Assembly: GCA_964548275.1 (NCBI GenBank)
Contig: CAZJQI010000014.1
Coordinates: 1 to 64,000 of the forward strand
DNA length: 64,000 nt
Origin: JAUVUV01 sp964548275
GTDB lineage: Bacteria; Gemmatimonadota; Glassbacteria; GWA2-58-10
Direction: 5' to 3'
The translations under genes and the position numbers were made by a program. Within the stretch, counting starts at the first letter, position 1; each line of letters begins with the position of its first letter. The notes under the pieces were generated by a model, which was not told the origin of the DNA, searched no databases, and worked only from the letters and a program-made list of their open reading frames with translations. Positions 8,990 through 17,970 of the stretch are shown one piece after another.

Positions 8990-11635
8990 CTAAACCTTTT
9001 TTTTAAGCTCGTAAAGGGTCATCAGTGCTTCGATCGGGGTCAATTTATCAGGGTCGAGCTTTTTCAACTCCTCCACAGCCGGGTTGGGTACGCTCGAGCC
9101 GAACAGCGGCAGTTGGTCTCGCTCAAACCGGACCCGGGGGGCGTGCTCTCCTCGGGCCAGGGTTGGTATGTTCTCTGTGGTGAACTCGCTGCTTTCCAGA
9201 TTGTCCAGCACCTCCCGGGCGCGGGTAATAACTTCCTGCGGAATCCCCGCCAGACGGGCCACCTGGATTCCATAGCTGCGGTCGGAATTCCCGCGCTGAA
9301 TCTTGTGCAGGAAAATAATCTTTTCCCCGTACTCTTTTACCAGCACGTTGTAGTTGGCCACCCGGGGCAGAAGGGCCTCCAGTTCGGTCAGTTCGTGGTA
9401 GTGGGTGGCGAACACTGTCTTGGCTGCGCATTCGGGGTGCTCGTGAATGAACTCGGTTACCGCCCAGGCGATCGAGAGGCCGTCGAAAGTGCTGGTTCCC
9501 CGGCCGATCTCATCCAGCAGGATCAGGCTTCGGGGGCTGGCATTGTTAAGGATGTTCGCGGTTTCGTTCATCTCCACCATGAAAGTGCTCTGGCCACGGG
9601 CAAGGTTGTCGCTTGCCCCGACCCGTGTGAAAATACGGTCCACCAGACAGAGCTCCGCCTCGGCAGAAGGCACGAAACTTCCCATCTGCGCCATGAGACA
9701 TATCAGACCCACCTGACGAAGAATCGTGGACTTACCCGCCATATTCGGGCCTGTGAGAATAATGATTTGCTCGTCGCTGTTCTCCAACTGGATATCGTTA
9801 GGCACGAAACTTTTGCCAAGCGCCATACGCTCCACCACCGGGTGGCGGCCCTCGCTGATATAGATCCGCTCCCCCTCGACCATCCGCGGCCGAACATAGT
9901 TGTTTTCCACAGCCACCTCTGCCAGAGTGGAGGTGACATCGCACACACCGAGTTTCTCTGCAACATCCAGCAACCGGCCGCTGTATTCGGCCAGGTGTTC
10001 CCTGAGTCCGCAGAAAAGCTCGTATTCCATAGAGGCGATCTTTTCCTCAGCGCCTAAAACCTTTTCCTCGTACTCTTTCAGCGCCGGTGTAATATAGCGC
10101 TCGCCGGTGGAAATTGTCTGCTTGCGGATGTAATGATCCGGGACCAGGTGAAGGTTTCTCTTGGTTACCTCGATAAAATAGCCGAATACCTTATTATATT
10201 TTACTTTTAGATTTTGAATTCCTGTGCGCTCACGCTCTTCAGCCTCATGTCTGACAATCCAGTCTTTCCCTTCAGTGACCAGTTTGCGCAGCCCGTCCAG
10301 TTTGGCGTTGTATCCCTGGCGAATCACCCCGCCGTCTGACAATTGCGCCGGAGGGTCATCAACCAGAGCGTCGGAAATCAGTTGGACGAGTTTAGGGAAC
10401 TCCTCCAGGTTTTCGGCAACCCCAGTGAGCGCCTCCCGTCCCGAGTCCGCCAGCAGTTTTTTAATTTCCGGAATCTTTCCGAGCGAGCGGCACAGAGCGG
10501 ACAAATCGCGGGGGCCTGCCCGCTGGCTGCTGGTGCGTGCTGTCAGGCGCTGGATGTCCGCCACCTGGTTTAACAGCTCGCGCACCTCTCGCCTGAGTCT
10601 TGCCTCCCCATAGAGCGCCTCCACAACATCGTGCCTGGCACTGATTGCCTCAAAATCGAGCAGGGGTTCGAGCAACCAGCGTCTCAGGGTGCGGGCACCC
10701 ATGGCGGTACGGGTCTTGTCCAGCACCTCGAGCAATGTACCTGAGCATCCGCCGCTGAAATTATAGATCAGTTCAAGATTCTCCACAGTCGAGCGGTCGA
10801 ATACCATCACTTTTTCGGGTATGAAAGGAGTGAGCTTGCGGATGTGCTGAAGGCTGGTTGGCTGCAAGTTGCCAACATATTCGAGAATCACTCCAGCCGG
10901 AATAAGCGCCGGATGGCCGTTTTCAATACCGAAACCATTGAACGAGGCCACCTCGAAGTGGCTGCGCAGTGCCTGACAGCAGCTTTCCCGGTCGAAACGC
11001 CATTCCTCCAGGAAAGTGAAGTGATAGGTATCTGCGGGCGAGATTCCCAGGGCGTCGTAAAGCACGTGGCTGCCTTTTGACCGCGGGGCCTCGGCAAGCC
11101 CTTCAGCACCCTCAAGCAGGATTTCCTTTGGTGAAATCCGCCTTATTTCATCTGCCAGGTAGTCCAGACGCGTTGTGCTCAGGTAAAACTCACCGGTGGA
11201 AAGATCGAGCCAGGCAAGGGCGACCATCTCCTTGGGCGCTGGGTGCACTGCTGCAATAAAATTATTCCTGGTGGCATCGAGCAAGGTATCTCTCATCACC
11301 GTTCCGGGGGTGAGAACCTCTGTTACCGCACGCTTGACAATCACTTTCGCTTTTTTGGGGTCTTCAATCTGCTCGCAAATCGCCACCTTGTAGCCCGCAC
11401 TCACCAGCTTGTCGATATAGCCCTCGACCGCTTTTACCGGCACTCCCGCCAGAGGCACCTTTCCGGCCGCTCCGCTATTACGGCTGGTGAGAGTCAGGCC
11501 CAGTACCTTGGAACCGATTTTGGCATCCTCGCAGAACATCTCGTAGAAATCCCCCATGCGGAAAAGAAGGATTTCGTTCTGGTGTTCAGCTTTGATACGA
11601 AAGTACTGTTCCATCAGGGGAGTTTCGGCGGCCAT
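8990..11635 (-). CDS. mutS: DNA mismatch repair protein MutS
   Basis: Recognises mismatches and small loops to start methyl- or nick-directed repair. The 881-residue protein has full MutS1 architecture: the mismatch-reading domain with the Phe30-x-Glu32 motif (GDFYEMF), connector, lever and clamp regions, then the ATPase with Walker A GPNMAGKST (629-637), Walker B LILLDEIGRGTS and THYHEL. The C-terminal tail ends in a helical dimer-type segment (LTPIEALMTLYELKKKV). The start is supported by AGGAGG about 10 bases upstream, which sits inside the end of the preceding SPOR gene. No MutL is in the window. It looks intact and ordinary. Confidence 0.97.
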   Translation of the reverse strand: MAAETPLMEQYFRIKAEHQNEILLFRMGDFYEMFCEDAKIGSKVLGLTLTSRNSGAAGKVPLAGVPVKAVEGYIDKLVSAGYKVAICEQIEDPKKAKVIVKRAVTEVLTPGTVMRDTLLDATRNNFIAAVHPAPKEMVALAWLDLSTGEFYLSTTRLDYLADEIRRISPKEILLEGAEGLAEAPRSKGSHVLYDALGISPADTYHFTFLEEWRFDRESCCQALRSHFEVASFNGFGIENGHPALIPAGVILEYVGNLQPTSLQHIRKLTPFIPEKVMVFDRSTVENLELIYNFSGGCSGTLLEVLDKTRTAMGARTLRRWLLEPLLDFEAISARHDVVEALYGEARLRREVRELLNQVADIQRLTARTSSQRAGPRDLSALCRSLGKIPEIKKLLADSGREALTGVAENLEEFPKLVQLISDALVDDPPAQLSDGGVIRQGYNAKLDGLRKLVTEGKDWIVRHEAEERERTGIQNLKVKYNKVFGYFIEVTKRNLHLVPDHYIRKQTISTGERYITPALKEYEEKVLGAEEKIASMEYELFCGLREHLAEYSGRLLDVAEKLGVCDVTSTLAEVAVENNYVRPRMVEGERIYISEGRHPVVERMALGKSFVPNDIQLENSDEQIIILTGPNMAGKSTILRQVGLICLMAQMGSFVPSAEAELCLVDRIFTRVGASDNLARGQSTFMVEMNETANILNNASPRSLILLDEIGRGTSTFDGLSIAWAVTEFIHEHPECAAKTVFATHYHELTELEALLPRVANYNVLVKEYGEKIIFLHKIQRGNSDRSYGIQVARLAGIPQEVITRAREVLDNLESSEFTTENIPTLARGEHAPRVRFERDQLPLFGSSVPNPAVEELKKLDPDKLTPIEALMTLYELKKKV

Positions 11636-11641
11636 CGTGGG

Positions 11642-12625
11642 CTAACCTCCTGAGGTGATAATATGATATTCGATACGATTTTTTTTCAGCACGGAGATGA
11701 TTCTGTCCACCTCTTTACGCGAGGGGATACCCTCGATCCTCACCCGGTAGAGGCCGTCTGCGGCGGGTGATCGCATAATAGCATCAAGCCCGAGGCGGCG
11801 GGCCTTTTGGGCGAGTGAGCGCGCCCGCACAGTTGTGGAAAAGGCTCCGAGCTGGATGATATATCCGCTGCCAAGGGAAAAGGAGAGGTGTTTTGTGTCG
11901 AAAACCGTTCCCTGGCTCGATTCTCTCCAGCGGTTTCGCCATTCTCCGGCGTTCTTGCTTTCTCCCTGACCGTAGATTTCGTTCAGACGGTAAAGAGCGG
12001 AAAGGCTGTAGCGGTGAGTGGGCCGCGTATAGGAGGCCATAAACTCTCTGGCTGCGCCATCACGGTCGCCGGTGAGCTGTTTTGCCATTCCGCGCCAGTA
12101 ATGGACTATTCCGGCCTGTGAGGTTTCGCCGAGTTGCTGGGCCTCCCGCAGAGAGGAAAGAGCGCCGTGCGGCCTTGACATTCGCAGGCTCGCCCGGGAC
12201 ATTTTGTTCAGCAGGCGCTGCCGGAACCGGTTGCCAGATCCGGTCTCATAAGCACGCTGCCAGTGGGCGGCGGCATCCTGGTATTTACCTTGTGAATAGG
12301 CGAGATCTCCCAGCCGTTCCAGGCCCTGGGCTTTCAGATTGTCCGATAAGCTACTTTTGGTAAATTCCTCCAGTGCCCCGGCGGCTGAATCACCTCTGGC
12401 GGTCAAAACGGCCTGAAGATATAGCGCGCGGTCCTTTTCCCCGGCCACAGAGGAGCTCAGAGCTGCCTCCACCAAAGCTCTGGCGTCCGGGCCAAGGCCG
12501 GCTGCCATCTGTTTTTCCGCCACCTCGAGCATTCCCTGAGCCTGCGCAAGTACCGCGCAGATCAGCGAAAAAACAAACGCAAAGGCAAAGGTGCGAAACA
12601 CCGAACCCAAACCAATTACCCTCAT
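11642..12625 (-). CDS. Secreted TPR-SPOR domain protein
   Basis: A 327-residue envelope protein. An N-terminal signal peptide (hydrophobic core about 12-27, cleavage likely after AQA near 30) is followed by helical TPR-like repeats (about 35-220). A C-terminal SPOR domain (about 252-325, opening GSGYIIQLGAFST) follows. SPOR domains bind denuded peptidoglycan glycan strands, often at division sites, so a periplasmic cell-wall role is likely. The start overlaps the holA stop by 4 bases (ATGA type), and mutS follows after 6 bases, so it is translationally coupled in a holA-SPOR-mutS-queD operon. The exact function is unknown. Confidence 0.82.
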   Translation of the reverse strand: MRVIGLGSVFRTFAFAFVFSLICAVLAQAQGMLEVAEKQMAAGLGPDARALVEAALSSSVAGEKDRALYLQAVLTARGDSAAGALEEFTKSSLSDNLKAQGLERLGDLAYSQGKYQDAAAHWQRAYETGSGNRFRQRLLNKMSRASLRMSRPHGALSSLREAQQLGETSQAGIVHYWRGMAKQLTGDRDGAAREFMASYTRPTHRYSLSALYRLNEIYGQGESKNAGEWRNRWRESSQGTVFDTKHLSFSLGSGYIIQLGAFSTTVRARSLAQKARRLGLDAIMRSPAADGLYRVRIEGIPSRKEVDRIISVLKKNRIEYHIITSGG

Positions 12626-13659
12626 CCTGCCACCTCGCTCTTGAATCGAAAGGACAGCCCTTCGAGGATCAGGCGATCGGGCAGCCCGCTGGTTTTCAAT
12701 TGCAAATCTGTCTTGAGCAATAGTTCCAGAGCCCGTTCGAGCTGAGCGACTGAATACTGGCGGGCCTGCCGAAACAGATCGCTGAGCGAATCATCACGCC
12801 AGTTTACCAGGCCCAGCTCTTTTTTTATCTCACCAGCGGGTTTCCCCGCCTGAAGCATCTCCTTGATCCTGGCAACTTTGGTAAAATGCGACGCGGCAGC
12901 GGCAATCGAACCCACTGCTGATTCGCCATGGGAGGCGAGATAACCGGCAAGATAGCATGATTTAACAGTCTCGTTCGCAGCCAGGGAATCGACCCAGTCG
13001 AAAACCGTGCCGCCCTTGTCAATACCGGTCATCCGGCTGACATCTTCAGTTTCGATCTCAGCCCGTTCACCGCAGAAAAAGGACAGTTTCTCCAGCTCAT
13101 CGGCAAGGCGGGCGAGATTGTCCCCGATTCGCACGTAAAGCTCATAGGCCACCCCGGGCTTTATCTTTTTACCTTTCAGACCTGCTGTGCCGATTATCCA
13201 GCGGACCAGTTCCGGCTCCTTGAGCGGCCAGAAAAGAGCCGTGGCCGCAGTTTCCTGCAAGCTCGCCGCCCATTTCGGGCTCCTCTTGCGGGAGTCGATA
13301 CGGATCCTTTCTCCGGCAGCGAGGATCAGAACCGTGCTTGCGACCGGGTTTCCCGCATATTCAGCCAAAGTTTCCTTGGATTTCAAATTCGCCTTTCCCA
13401 GGTCTCGAACCAGGATCACCCGTCGAGATGCCATCATCGGCGGGGTCAAAATCGAGGTGAACAGCCCATCTGCATTCATGTCCGCGCCATAAAAGCGCTC
13501 GTAGTTGAAATCAGCAGTGGCCTTATCCACCGCCCGCTCGACAACCGTGTCAATCGCCTGGCGGGTGAGATAAGTCTCATCACCGTGAAAAAAATAGACC
13601 GGATGGAATTTACCCTCGGCTGTCTGCCGGGCAATGCTATTTAGATCGACCCTGGGCAT
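12622..13659 (-). CDS. holA: DNA polymerase III subunit delta
   Basis: The delta subunit of the clamp loader, which opens the beta sliding clamp for loading at primer-template junctions. The 345-residue length is typical. N-terminal landmarks are FHGDETYLTRQAID (about 24-37, a clamp-loader P-loop-like region without a true Walker A) and RRVILVRDLG. The C-terminal collar contains DSLSDLFRQARQYS and KTDLQLKTSG, both typical of HolA. Sequence conservation in this family is low, but the arrangement is characteristic. It is the first gene of the minus-strand operon leading to mutS. The start at 13659 gives the expected N-terminus. Confidence 0.9.
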   Translation of the reverse strand: MPRVDLNSIARQTAEGKFHPVYFFHGDETYLTRQAIDTVVERAVDKATADFNYERFYGADMNADGLFTSILTPPMMASRRVILVRDLGKANLKSKETLAEYAGNPVASTVLILAAGERIRIDSRKRSPKWAASLQETAATALFWPLKEPELVRWIIGTAGLKGKKIKPGVAYELYVRIGDNLARLADELEKLSFFCGERAEIETEDVSRMTGIDKGGTVFDWVDSLAANETVKSCYLAGYLASHGESAVGSIAAAASHFTKVARIKEMLQAGKPAGEIKKELGLVNWRDDSLSDLFRQARQYSVAQLERALELLLKTDLQLKTSGLPDRLILEGLSFRFKSEVAG

Positions 13660-13736
13660 ATAAATTCACAAAACCAGATAAGAGGGAAAACTGTCACTTT
13701 TAACGAATCACTAATATAATATAAAGGAGGTCTAGC

Positions 13737-13781
13737 ATGGTACTCAAGAAGAAATATTCAGGGGCAGGTTCCGGGGTATAG
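13737..13781 (+). other. Candidate 14-codon micro-ORF with strong Shine-Dalgarno
   Basis: An AAAGGAGGT sequence at 13723-13731 is spaced five bases from an ATG at 13737. That opens a 14-codon frame (MVLKKKYSGAGSGV) ending in TAG at 13781. It lies on the plus strand in the gap between two minus-strand genes. A TATAAT hexamer at 13715-13720 sits too close to the Shine-Dalgarno sequence to act as its promoter. It may be chance, or a tiny basic peptide. Confidence 0.25.
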
Positions 13782-13815
13782 TGGATAAGAATTAATTTTA
13801 TCGGGCACTGAAATG

Positions 13816-13848
13816 AAAAAGCCGGAAACCCAGAATAGGAATCCGGCT
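13816..13848 (-). terminator. Intrinsic terminator of the anti-sigma gene
   Basis: On the minus strand a perfect 7-bp stem, AGCCGGA (13848-13842) with TCCGGCT (13826-13820), is followed by T residues. It lies about 45 bases beyond the stop of the zinc-finger anti-sigma gene. Confidence 0.7.
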
Positions 13849-13892
13849 GCCAGTCAACGCTTTTTTGAGGACTTAGCCGCAAGGGCTGATTT

Positions 13893-14459
13893 TTATTCTC
13901 CAGGGCTGCCAACACCGCTTTCGATAAAAACAGGATGGCGGCTTACCCCATAGCTCAACACCGCCTCTCCATCCCCTGTCTCATCCGGGGTATAGGAGGC
14001 AAGGTAAGCCCTGGCGCGCGCCCTTTTGTTCGATTTCTGGGTATATTGCGGCATTTCTTCCAGCATCTGCACAGTGACGAGGTCCATCGTGGAGTCCACC
14101 ACTGCCAGTTCGCTGTAAGCACCGGAATCTATTCTCCCGCTGTGGAAAAGCGAGAAAGTCAAGGCAAAAACCAAAGTGGCCGCTGCTGCCACTGGCACCC
14201 AGATACGCGGCCTTCCCCAGCGGATAATTTTAGCCTCCTGAGGTTGCTTGACAGCCGCCATAACCCGCTCAAAAAGATCTTCCGTTGCTTCCAATTCCGT
14301 GATCTCCGACAGCACGGTTATACCTGACCGGTAAGCGGCAACAAGACTGGAGCAGCTTGGGCATTGCTTGAGGTGTGATTCGCAGGAGGCGAGAGTATTC
14401 CTGTCCAGCTCACTTTCGAGGTAAGATGAAAAATTATTTTTAAAATTGTGACAGTCCAT
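13893..14459 (-). CDS. Membrane-anchored zf-HC2 anti-sigma factor
   Basis: A 188-residue protein with the zinc-binding anti-sigma (ZAS) pattern near its N-terminus: Cys26, His29, Cys33 and Cys36 in CESHLKQCPSC. A charged linker leads to one transmembrane segment (about 88-108, VPVAAAATLVFALTF) and an extracytoplasmic tail. Such proteins sequester ECF sigma factors at the membrane. The ATG at 14459 is preferred because GGGTGAGG sits nine bases upstream. A GTG 15 bases further upstream is in frame but lies within that site. No sigma-factor gene is adjacent on either side, so the cognate sigma is elsewhere or lost. A terminator follows. Confidence 0.75.
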   Translation of the reverse strand: MDCHNFKNNFSSYLESELDRNTLASCESHLKQCPSCSSLVAAYRSGITVLSEITELEATEDLFERVMAAVKQPQEAKIIRWGRPRIWVPVAAAATLVFALTFSLFHSGRIDSGAYSELAVVDSTMDLVTVQMLEEMPQYTQKSNKRARARAYLASYTPDETGDGEAVLSYGVSRHPVFIESGVGSPGE

Positions 14460-14687
14460 TGATAATATCCTCACCCAAAAAAGGCGTTATACAGGCTCCT
14501 TGTCCGAGTTTAACATGATTTAATTGGATTGTTGTATGTGAATGGTCGTGTATATTGATACCACCGAATTTTCCTGATGTTCCTTTTTTATACATATTTT
14601 CGTGGAAAAAATTAAAGTGCTCTCTTGCCGGAACCAATGGTTACCGATCCGATTTTTCTCGTTTCTGCCGGGAAGGCCCCCTGGAGG

Positions 14688-14990
14688 CTAATCCCGGGTA
14701 AATTCGAGTTCGATTACCTCGCCGCACTTGCACCGGATAACCAGTCCTATGAGATTGCCGTCATCGTCGTAGGATTTCTCCAGTTCGACTTCCTTTTTCT
14801 CTTCATCTCCCTCTACCTGTTCCTCTTCAACCGGCAATTCGGTTTTCTCCAACTCCACCGGCTCCTCATTTACCTGTGCATCCTTGAATATCTTATTCCC
14901 GAATTTTCTTTTGCCCAAATCCACCTTTTCCACCTTGGCACCCATCACTTCAACCGCATCCGCCTTGATTATTTTTTTTTGAGCAGCCAT
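14688..14990 (-). CDS. Small acidic protein with C-terminal CxC motif
   Basis: A 100-residue protein I do not recognise. The N-terminal third is basic (MAAQKKIIKADAVEV). The middle is a Glu-rich, low-complexity stretch (about 42-73). The C-terminus, IRCKCGEVIELEF, looks like half of a zinc ribbon. GGGGGAG lies just upstream of the ATG, which supports a real gene. A nine-A run covers codons 4-7. It lies downstream of the zinc-ribbon membrane protein gene, in the same direction with a 77-base gap. Both carry Cys-Gly ribbon fragments, so they may share a function. No catalytic residues are evident. Confidence 0.6.
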   Translation of the reverse strand: MAAQKKIIKADAVEVMGAKVEKVDLGKRKFGNKIFKDAQVNEEPVELEKTELPVEEEQVEGDEEKKEVELEKSYDDDGNLIGLVIRCKCGEVIELEFTRD

Positions 14991-15066
14991 ACACTCCCCC
15001 CATCGGATGTGAGCCAGGCAAATCGGAATAAGCCTAAGCCCATCAATGCGATCAATCCGATGTTAT

Positions 15067-16107
15067 TTATTGAGTTATAAAGTAGACAAATGTCAAGAAT
15101 GTCGAAATAGAAATGATAAAAAAGAGAAAAAGTCCCGGAGTACCGACTGTCAGATATGTGTGTCGATGAGCTACCTGCCGGGCCTGGCGCTCACCGCCCG
15201 GGGATATTTCCTCCACTCTTCCGGATACTCTTTTGTCGAGTCCGCCTTTCAGGGCCAGAATCTCGTTGTCCACGTCAATAATCCAGGAACAGTCATCGTA
15301 AGGGCATTCCGCCAGTCCGCTCATTGTGATGTCCAGTTCAACGGGCCGGGAACAACCGAAGCAGGAAATGGTGAAGGTTTTTGTTTTCCCCGATCTGACA
15401 TTCTTCTCCTCTTCGAGTTCCTCCATGGTAAAAGTTCTTGCGCAATTGGGATTAGGACATTTTATATAGCCGGCAATCCCCTCGCTCTGTTCCAATTTCG
15501 ACCCGCAGTAACGGCAGCGATACTCTCCACCCTTCTGGGATTGCTCCTCGGCCTCTTTCAGCAGGGCTATCAGTTGATCGCTATCCTTGGTGAGGATATT
15601 TTTTCTGCGGGCAAAACCGAGCGCTTCGGAATCAAAAAGGCTGGTTGCGAGGCAGATTCCCTTGGGTACAGACTCCTCTTCCATTCGTTCATCCAGCAGG
15701 GTGATTTCCCCTATCCCGATAGACTTTTCCAGCGGCCTTTCGATATATTGGACAATCACGCTGATCCCGTAGGTGTCGCGCAGAACCGCCCAGCCGATAT
15801 TCGCTTCATCCACCGAGGGGTGAGTGATGATATCATAACCCCGTGGCAGAAATATAGTATGAAGAATCCCTTCCAGTTTCTCCCTGATCTTCACCGGCGA
15901 CTCTGGATCAGAGTCAACCAGACGGTAATTGCGCCAGAACCAGTAGCCTGCGCCTGCCAGCAGGATCGCAGCCAGAAGTGTTATCGAAAGAAGGGAGTTG
16001 CTCCTGAAAGTTTGCCAGAAAAACAGAGCCAAAATTACCAGGAAACCAACCAGACCAAGCGCCAATTTTTCCTGAAAACCAAGAATTTTTTTCTCTTGCT
16101 CAGGCAT
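15067..16107 (-). CDS. Membrane protein with degenerate Mrr-like domain and zinc ribbons
   Basis: A 346-residue protein of unknown function. Two transmembrane segments lie near the N-terminus (about 15-33 and 42-57) and one at the very C-terminus (about 322-342). A cytoplasmic domain (about 70-180) follows the Mrr/restriction-endonuclease-like pattern: an RGYDIITHP strand, VIVQYIERPL, then GICLATSLFDSEA and a closing QLIALL. The usual catalytic Q-x-K is Q-Y-I here and the preceding Asp is not evident, so it is probably inactive. After it come Cys-x2-Cys ribbons: CRYCG with CPNPNC, then CFGC with CPYDDC. I chose the ATG at 16107 over an in-frame TTG nine bases upstream; neither has a strong Shine-Dalgarno sequence. 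It may sense or scaffold at the membrane. Confidence 0.65.
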   Translation of the reverse strand: MPEQEKKILGFQEKLALGLVGFLVILALFFWQTFRSNSLLSITLLAAILLAGAGYWFWRNYRLVDSDPESPVKIREKLEGILHTIFLPRGYDIITHPSVDEANIGWAVLRDTYGISVIVQYIERPLEKSIGIGEITLLDERMEEESVPKGICLATSLFDSEALGFARRKNILTKDSDQLIALLKEAEEQSQKGGEYRCRYCGSKLEQSEGIAGYIKCPNPNCARTFTMEELEEEKNVRSGKTKTFTISCFGCSRPVELDITMSGLAECPYDDCSWIIDVDNEILALKGGLDKRVSGRVEEISPGGERQARQVAHRHTYLTVGTPGLFLFFIISISTFLTFVYFITQ

Positions 16108-16692
16108 TTTCCGCAATTAATGAGTTAAATATCCCTAATATACTGCATTATACCATGCAAAATCGATACCGTCTTAATAATAAATCAAAGGTACGAGGTG
16201 CTGCAACTAGATTATTAACTTTGTGGGATAAATGTTCCATTATGTATTTTACGGTGAAAACTCTTGACAATTATTATCAATGTTTTTATCTTTCTATTGT
16301 CAGTGTCCTCACAATCGACACACCAATTGACCTCGTTCTATCCCGATTTCGATCACCTATTAGCCGACTTTTTAAATTCCGTTTTTTAATATTTTATTAA
16401 AAGAGTTGTTTGGGTTAACCGTTCGGCATTGAATGGCATTAAATATAGCATAATCAGGGTTTTTTAATCTTTATTGAGGCAACACCCTCCGCCCAAATTC
16501 AGAATTCAACTTAAAATTCAAAAACAGTTCTGCAAAAGTGCGATGCAGTTCGGCCGGTATCTCTATTTACCCACTGAATGGAGACTTGGATTCTGATTCG
16601 AACTAATCTCGGTCTCGATAGGGCAGGGATACATTCAATTTGAAAAGGAATTTCATACAACTTTATTTCAACCCCAGATTAAGGAGTAAGAC
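16108..16692. other. Long intergenic region, rho leader
   Basis: 585 bases between the divergent membrane-protein gene and rho. The region is AT-rich. A sigma70-like promoter at 16264-16292 would give rho a leader of about 390 bases. Short reading frames here lack ribosome sites and coding character. No RNA family was recognised. Confidence 0.5.
16264..16292 (+). promoter_or_regulatory. Candidate sigma70 promoter for rho
   Basis: TTGACA at 16264-16269 and TATCTT at 16287-16292, separated by exactly 17 bases. Transcription would start near 16299, about 390 bases before the rho start codon. Rho genes commonly have long leaders used for autoregulation; that function here is inferred. Confidence 0.5.
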
Positions 16693-17958
16693 GTGGTGGA
16701 GGAAGTTATTGACATTGGTGAAATGAAGTCCAAATCAATCACCGAATTACACTCTATGGCCGAGGATTTTAACCTAGCCAACTACGCCGGGCTGCGCAAG
16801 CAGGACCTGATTTTCCTTATCGAACAGAGCCTGCTTGAGAGAAACGTTGTCCTCAGAGGCGAGGGGGTGCTCGAAATCCTGCCTGAAGGTTATGGTTTTC
16901 TTCGTTCACAGGACTGGAACTACTTTTACGGGCCGGACGATATCTACGTCTCGCCAAGCCAGATCAAGCGGTTCGACCTCCGTACCGGGGATACCATCCA
17001 CGGCAGGGTACGCCCGCCCAAGGAAGGCGAGAGGTATCTGGCGCTGCTTAAAGTAGAAGAGGTGAATTTCGAGGATCCGGAAAAGGCCAAGCACAAAATC
17101 CTGTTCGACAACCTCACCCCGCTTTTCCCGGATGAACATCTCAGGCTGGAAAACAAGGCCGGGGATATCTCGATGAGGATCATCGACCTCGTCACCCCAA
17201 TAGGCAAGGGACAGCGCGGCCTGATTGTCGCGCCACCGCGTACAGGTAAAACAGTTCTTTTGCAGAAAATCGCCAACAGTATCGCCGAAAACCACCCCGA
17301 TGTCTTCCTGATCATTCTGCTGATCGATGAAAGGCCTGAGGAAGTCACGGATATGGAGCGATCGACCAGTAACACCGAGGTGATCAGCTCAACTTTCGAT
17401 GAACCCGCCGAACGCCACGTGCAGGTGGCCGACATGGTGATCGAGAAAGCCCGACGGCTGGTGGAGCACAAACATGACGTGGTGATCCTGCTGGATAGTA
17501 TCACCCGCCTGGCGCGCGGCCATAATGTCGTGGTCCCGCACAGCGGCAAGATTCTCTCCGGAGGTGTGGATGCCCACGCCCTGAACAAGCCCAAGCGCTT
17601 TTTCGGCGCGGCGCGAAATATCGAGGAGGGCGGTAGCCTGACAATTATCGCCACCGCTCTGATCGAAACCGGCAGCAGGATGGACGAGGTGATTTTCGAG
17701 GAGTTCAAGGGTACGGGCAACATGGAACTGGTACTTGACCGCACCCTCTCCAACAGGAGAATCTTCCCTTCTATCGAGCTGAACAAGAGCGGCACCCGCC
17801 GCGAAGATCTGCTCATGCCCCCGGATGTGCTCAAACGGGTCTGGATCCTGCGCAAGTACCTGAATGACATGTCACCCCCAGAGGCGATGGAATTCCTGAT
17901 TTCAAAACTGGAAGAAACGAAAACCAACAAGGAGTTTATCGACTCGATGAACGCCTGA
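16693..17958 (+). CDS. rho: Transcription termination factor Rho
   Basis: A hexameric RNA-dependent ATPase that ends transcription. The 421-residue length matches the family. An N-terminal Rho_N helical domain (about 12-50, SITELHSMAEDFN) is followed by the cold-shock RNA-binding domain (about 55-125, EGYGFLRS and PDDIYVSPSQIKRF). The RecA-like ATPase has Walker A APPRTGKTVLL (180-190), Walker B VVILLDSITRLARG, and Q/R-loop segments ending in SGTRREDLL. The start is GTG at 16693 with AAGGAG seven bases upstream; a second GTG follows immediately. A 7-bp-stem terminator lies just downstream. The long upstream leader suggests autoregulation. Confidence 0.97.
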   Translation: MVEEVIDIGEMKSKSITELHSMAEDFNLANYAGLRKQDLIFLIEQSLLERNVVLRGEGVLEILPEGYGFLRSQDWNYFYGPDDIYVSPSQIKRFDLRTGDTIHGRVRPPKEGERYLALLKVEEVNFEDPEKAKHKILFDNLTPLFPDEHLRLENKAGDISMRIIDLVTPIGKGQRGLIVAPPRTGKTVLLQKIANSIAENHPDVFLIILLIDERPEEVTDMERSTSNTEVISSTFDEPAERHVQVADMVIEKARRLVEHKHDVVILLDSITRLARGHNVVVPHSGKILSGGVDAHALNKPKRFFGAARNIEEGGSLTIIATALIETGSRMDEVIFEEFKGTGNMELVLDRTLSNRRIFPSIELNKSGTRREDLLMPPDVLKRVWILRKYLNDMSPPEAMEFLISKLEETKTNKEFIDSMNA

Positions 17959-17970
17959 TCTTTTTACCGG

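Noticed and set aside
16155..16400. An 81-codon frame in the rho leader region
   Set aside because: It spans the likely promoter, lacks a ribosome site and has AT-driven composition with no motif.
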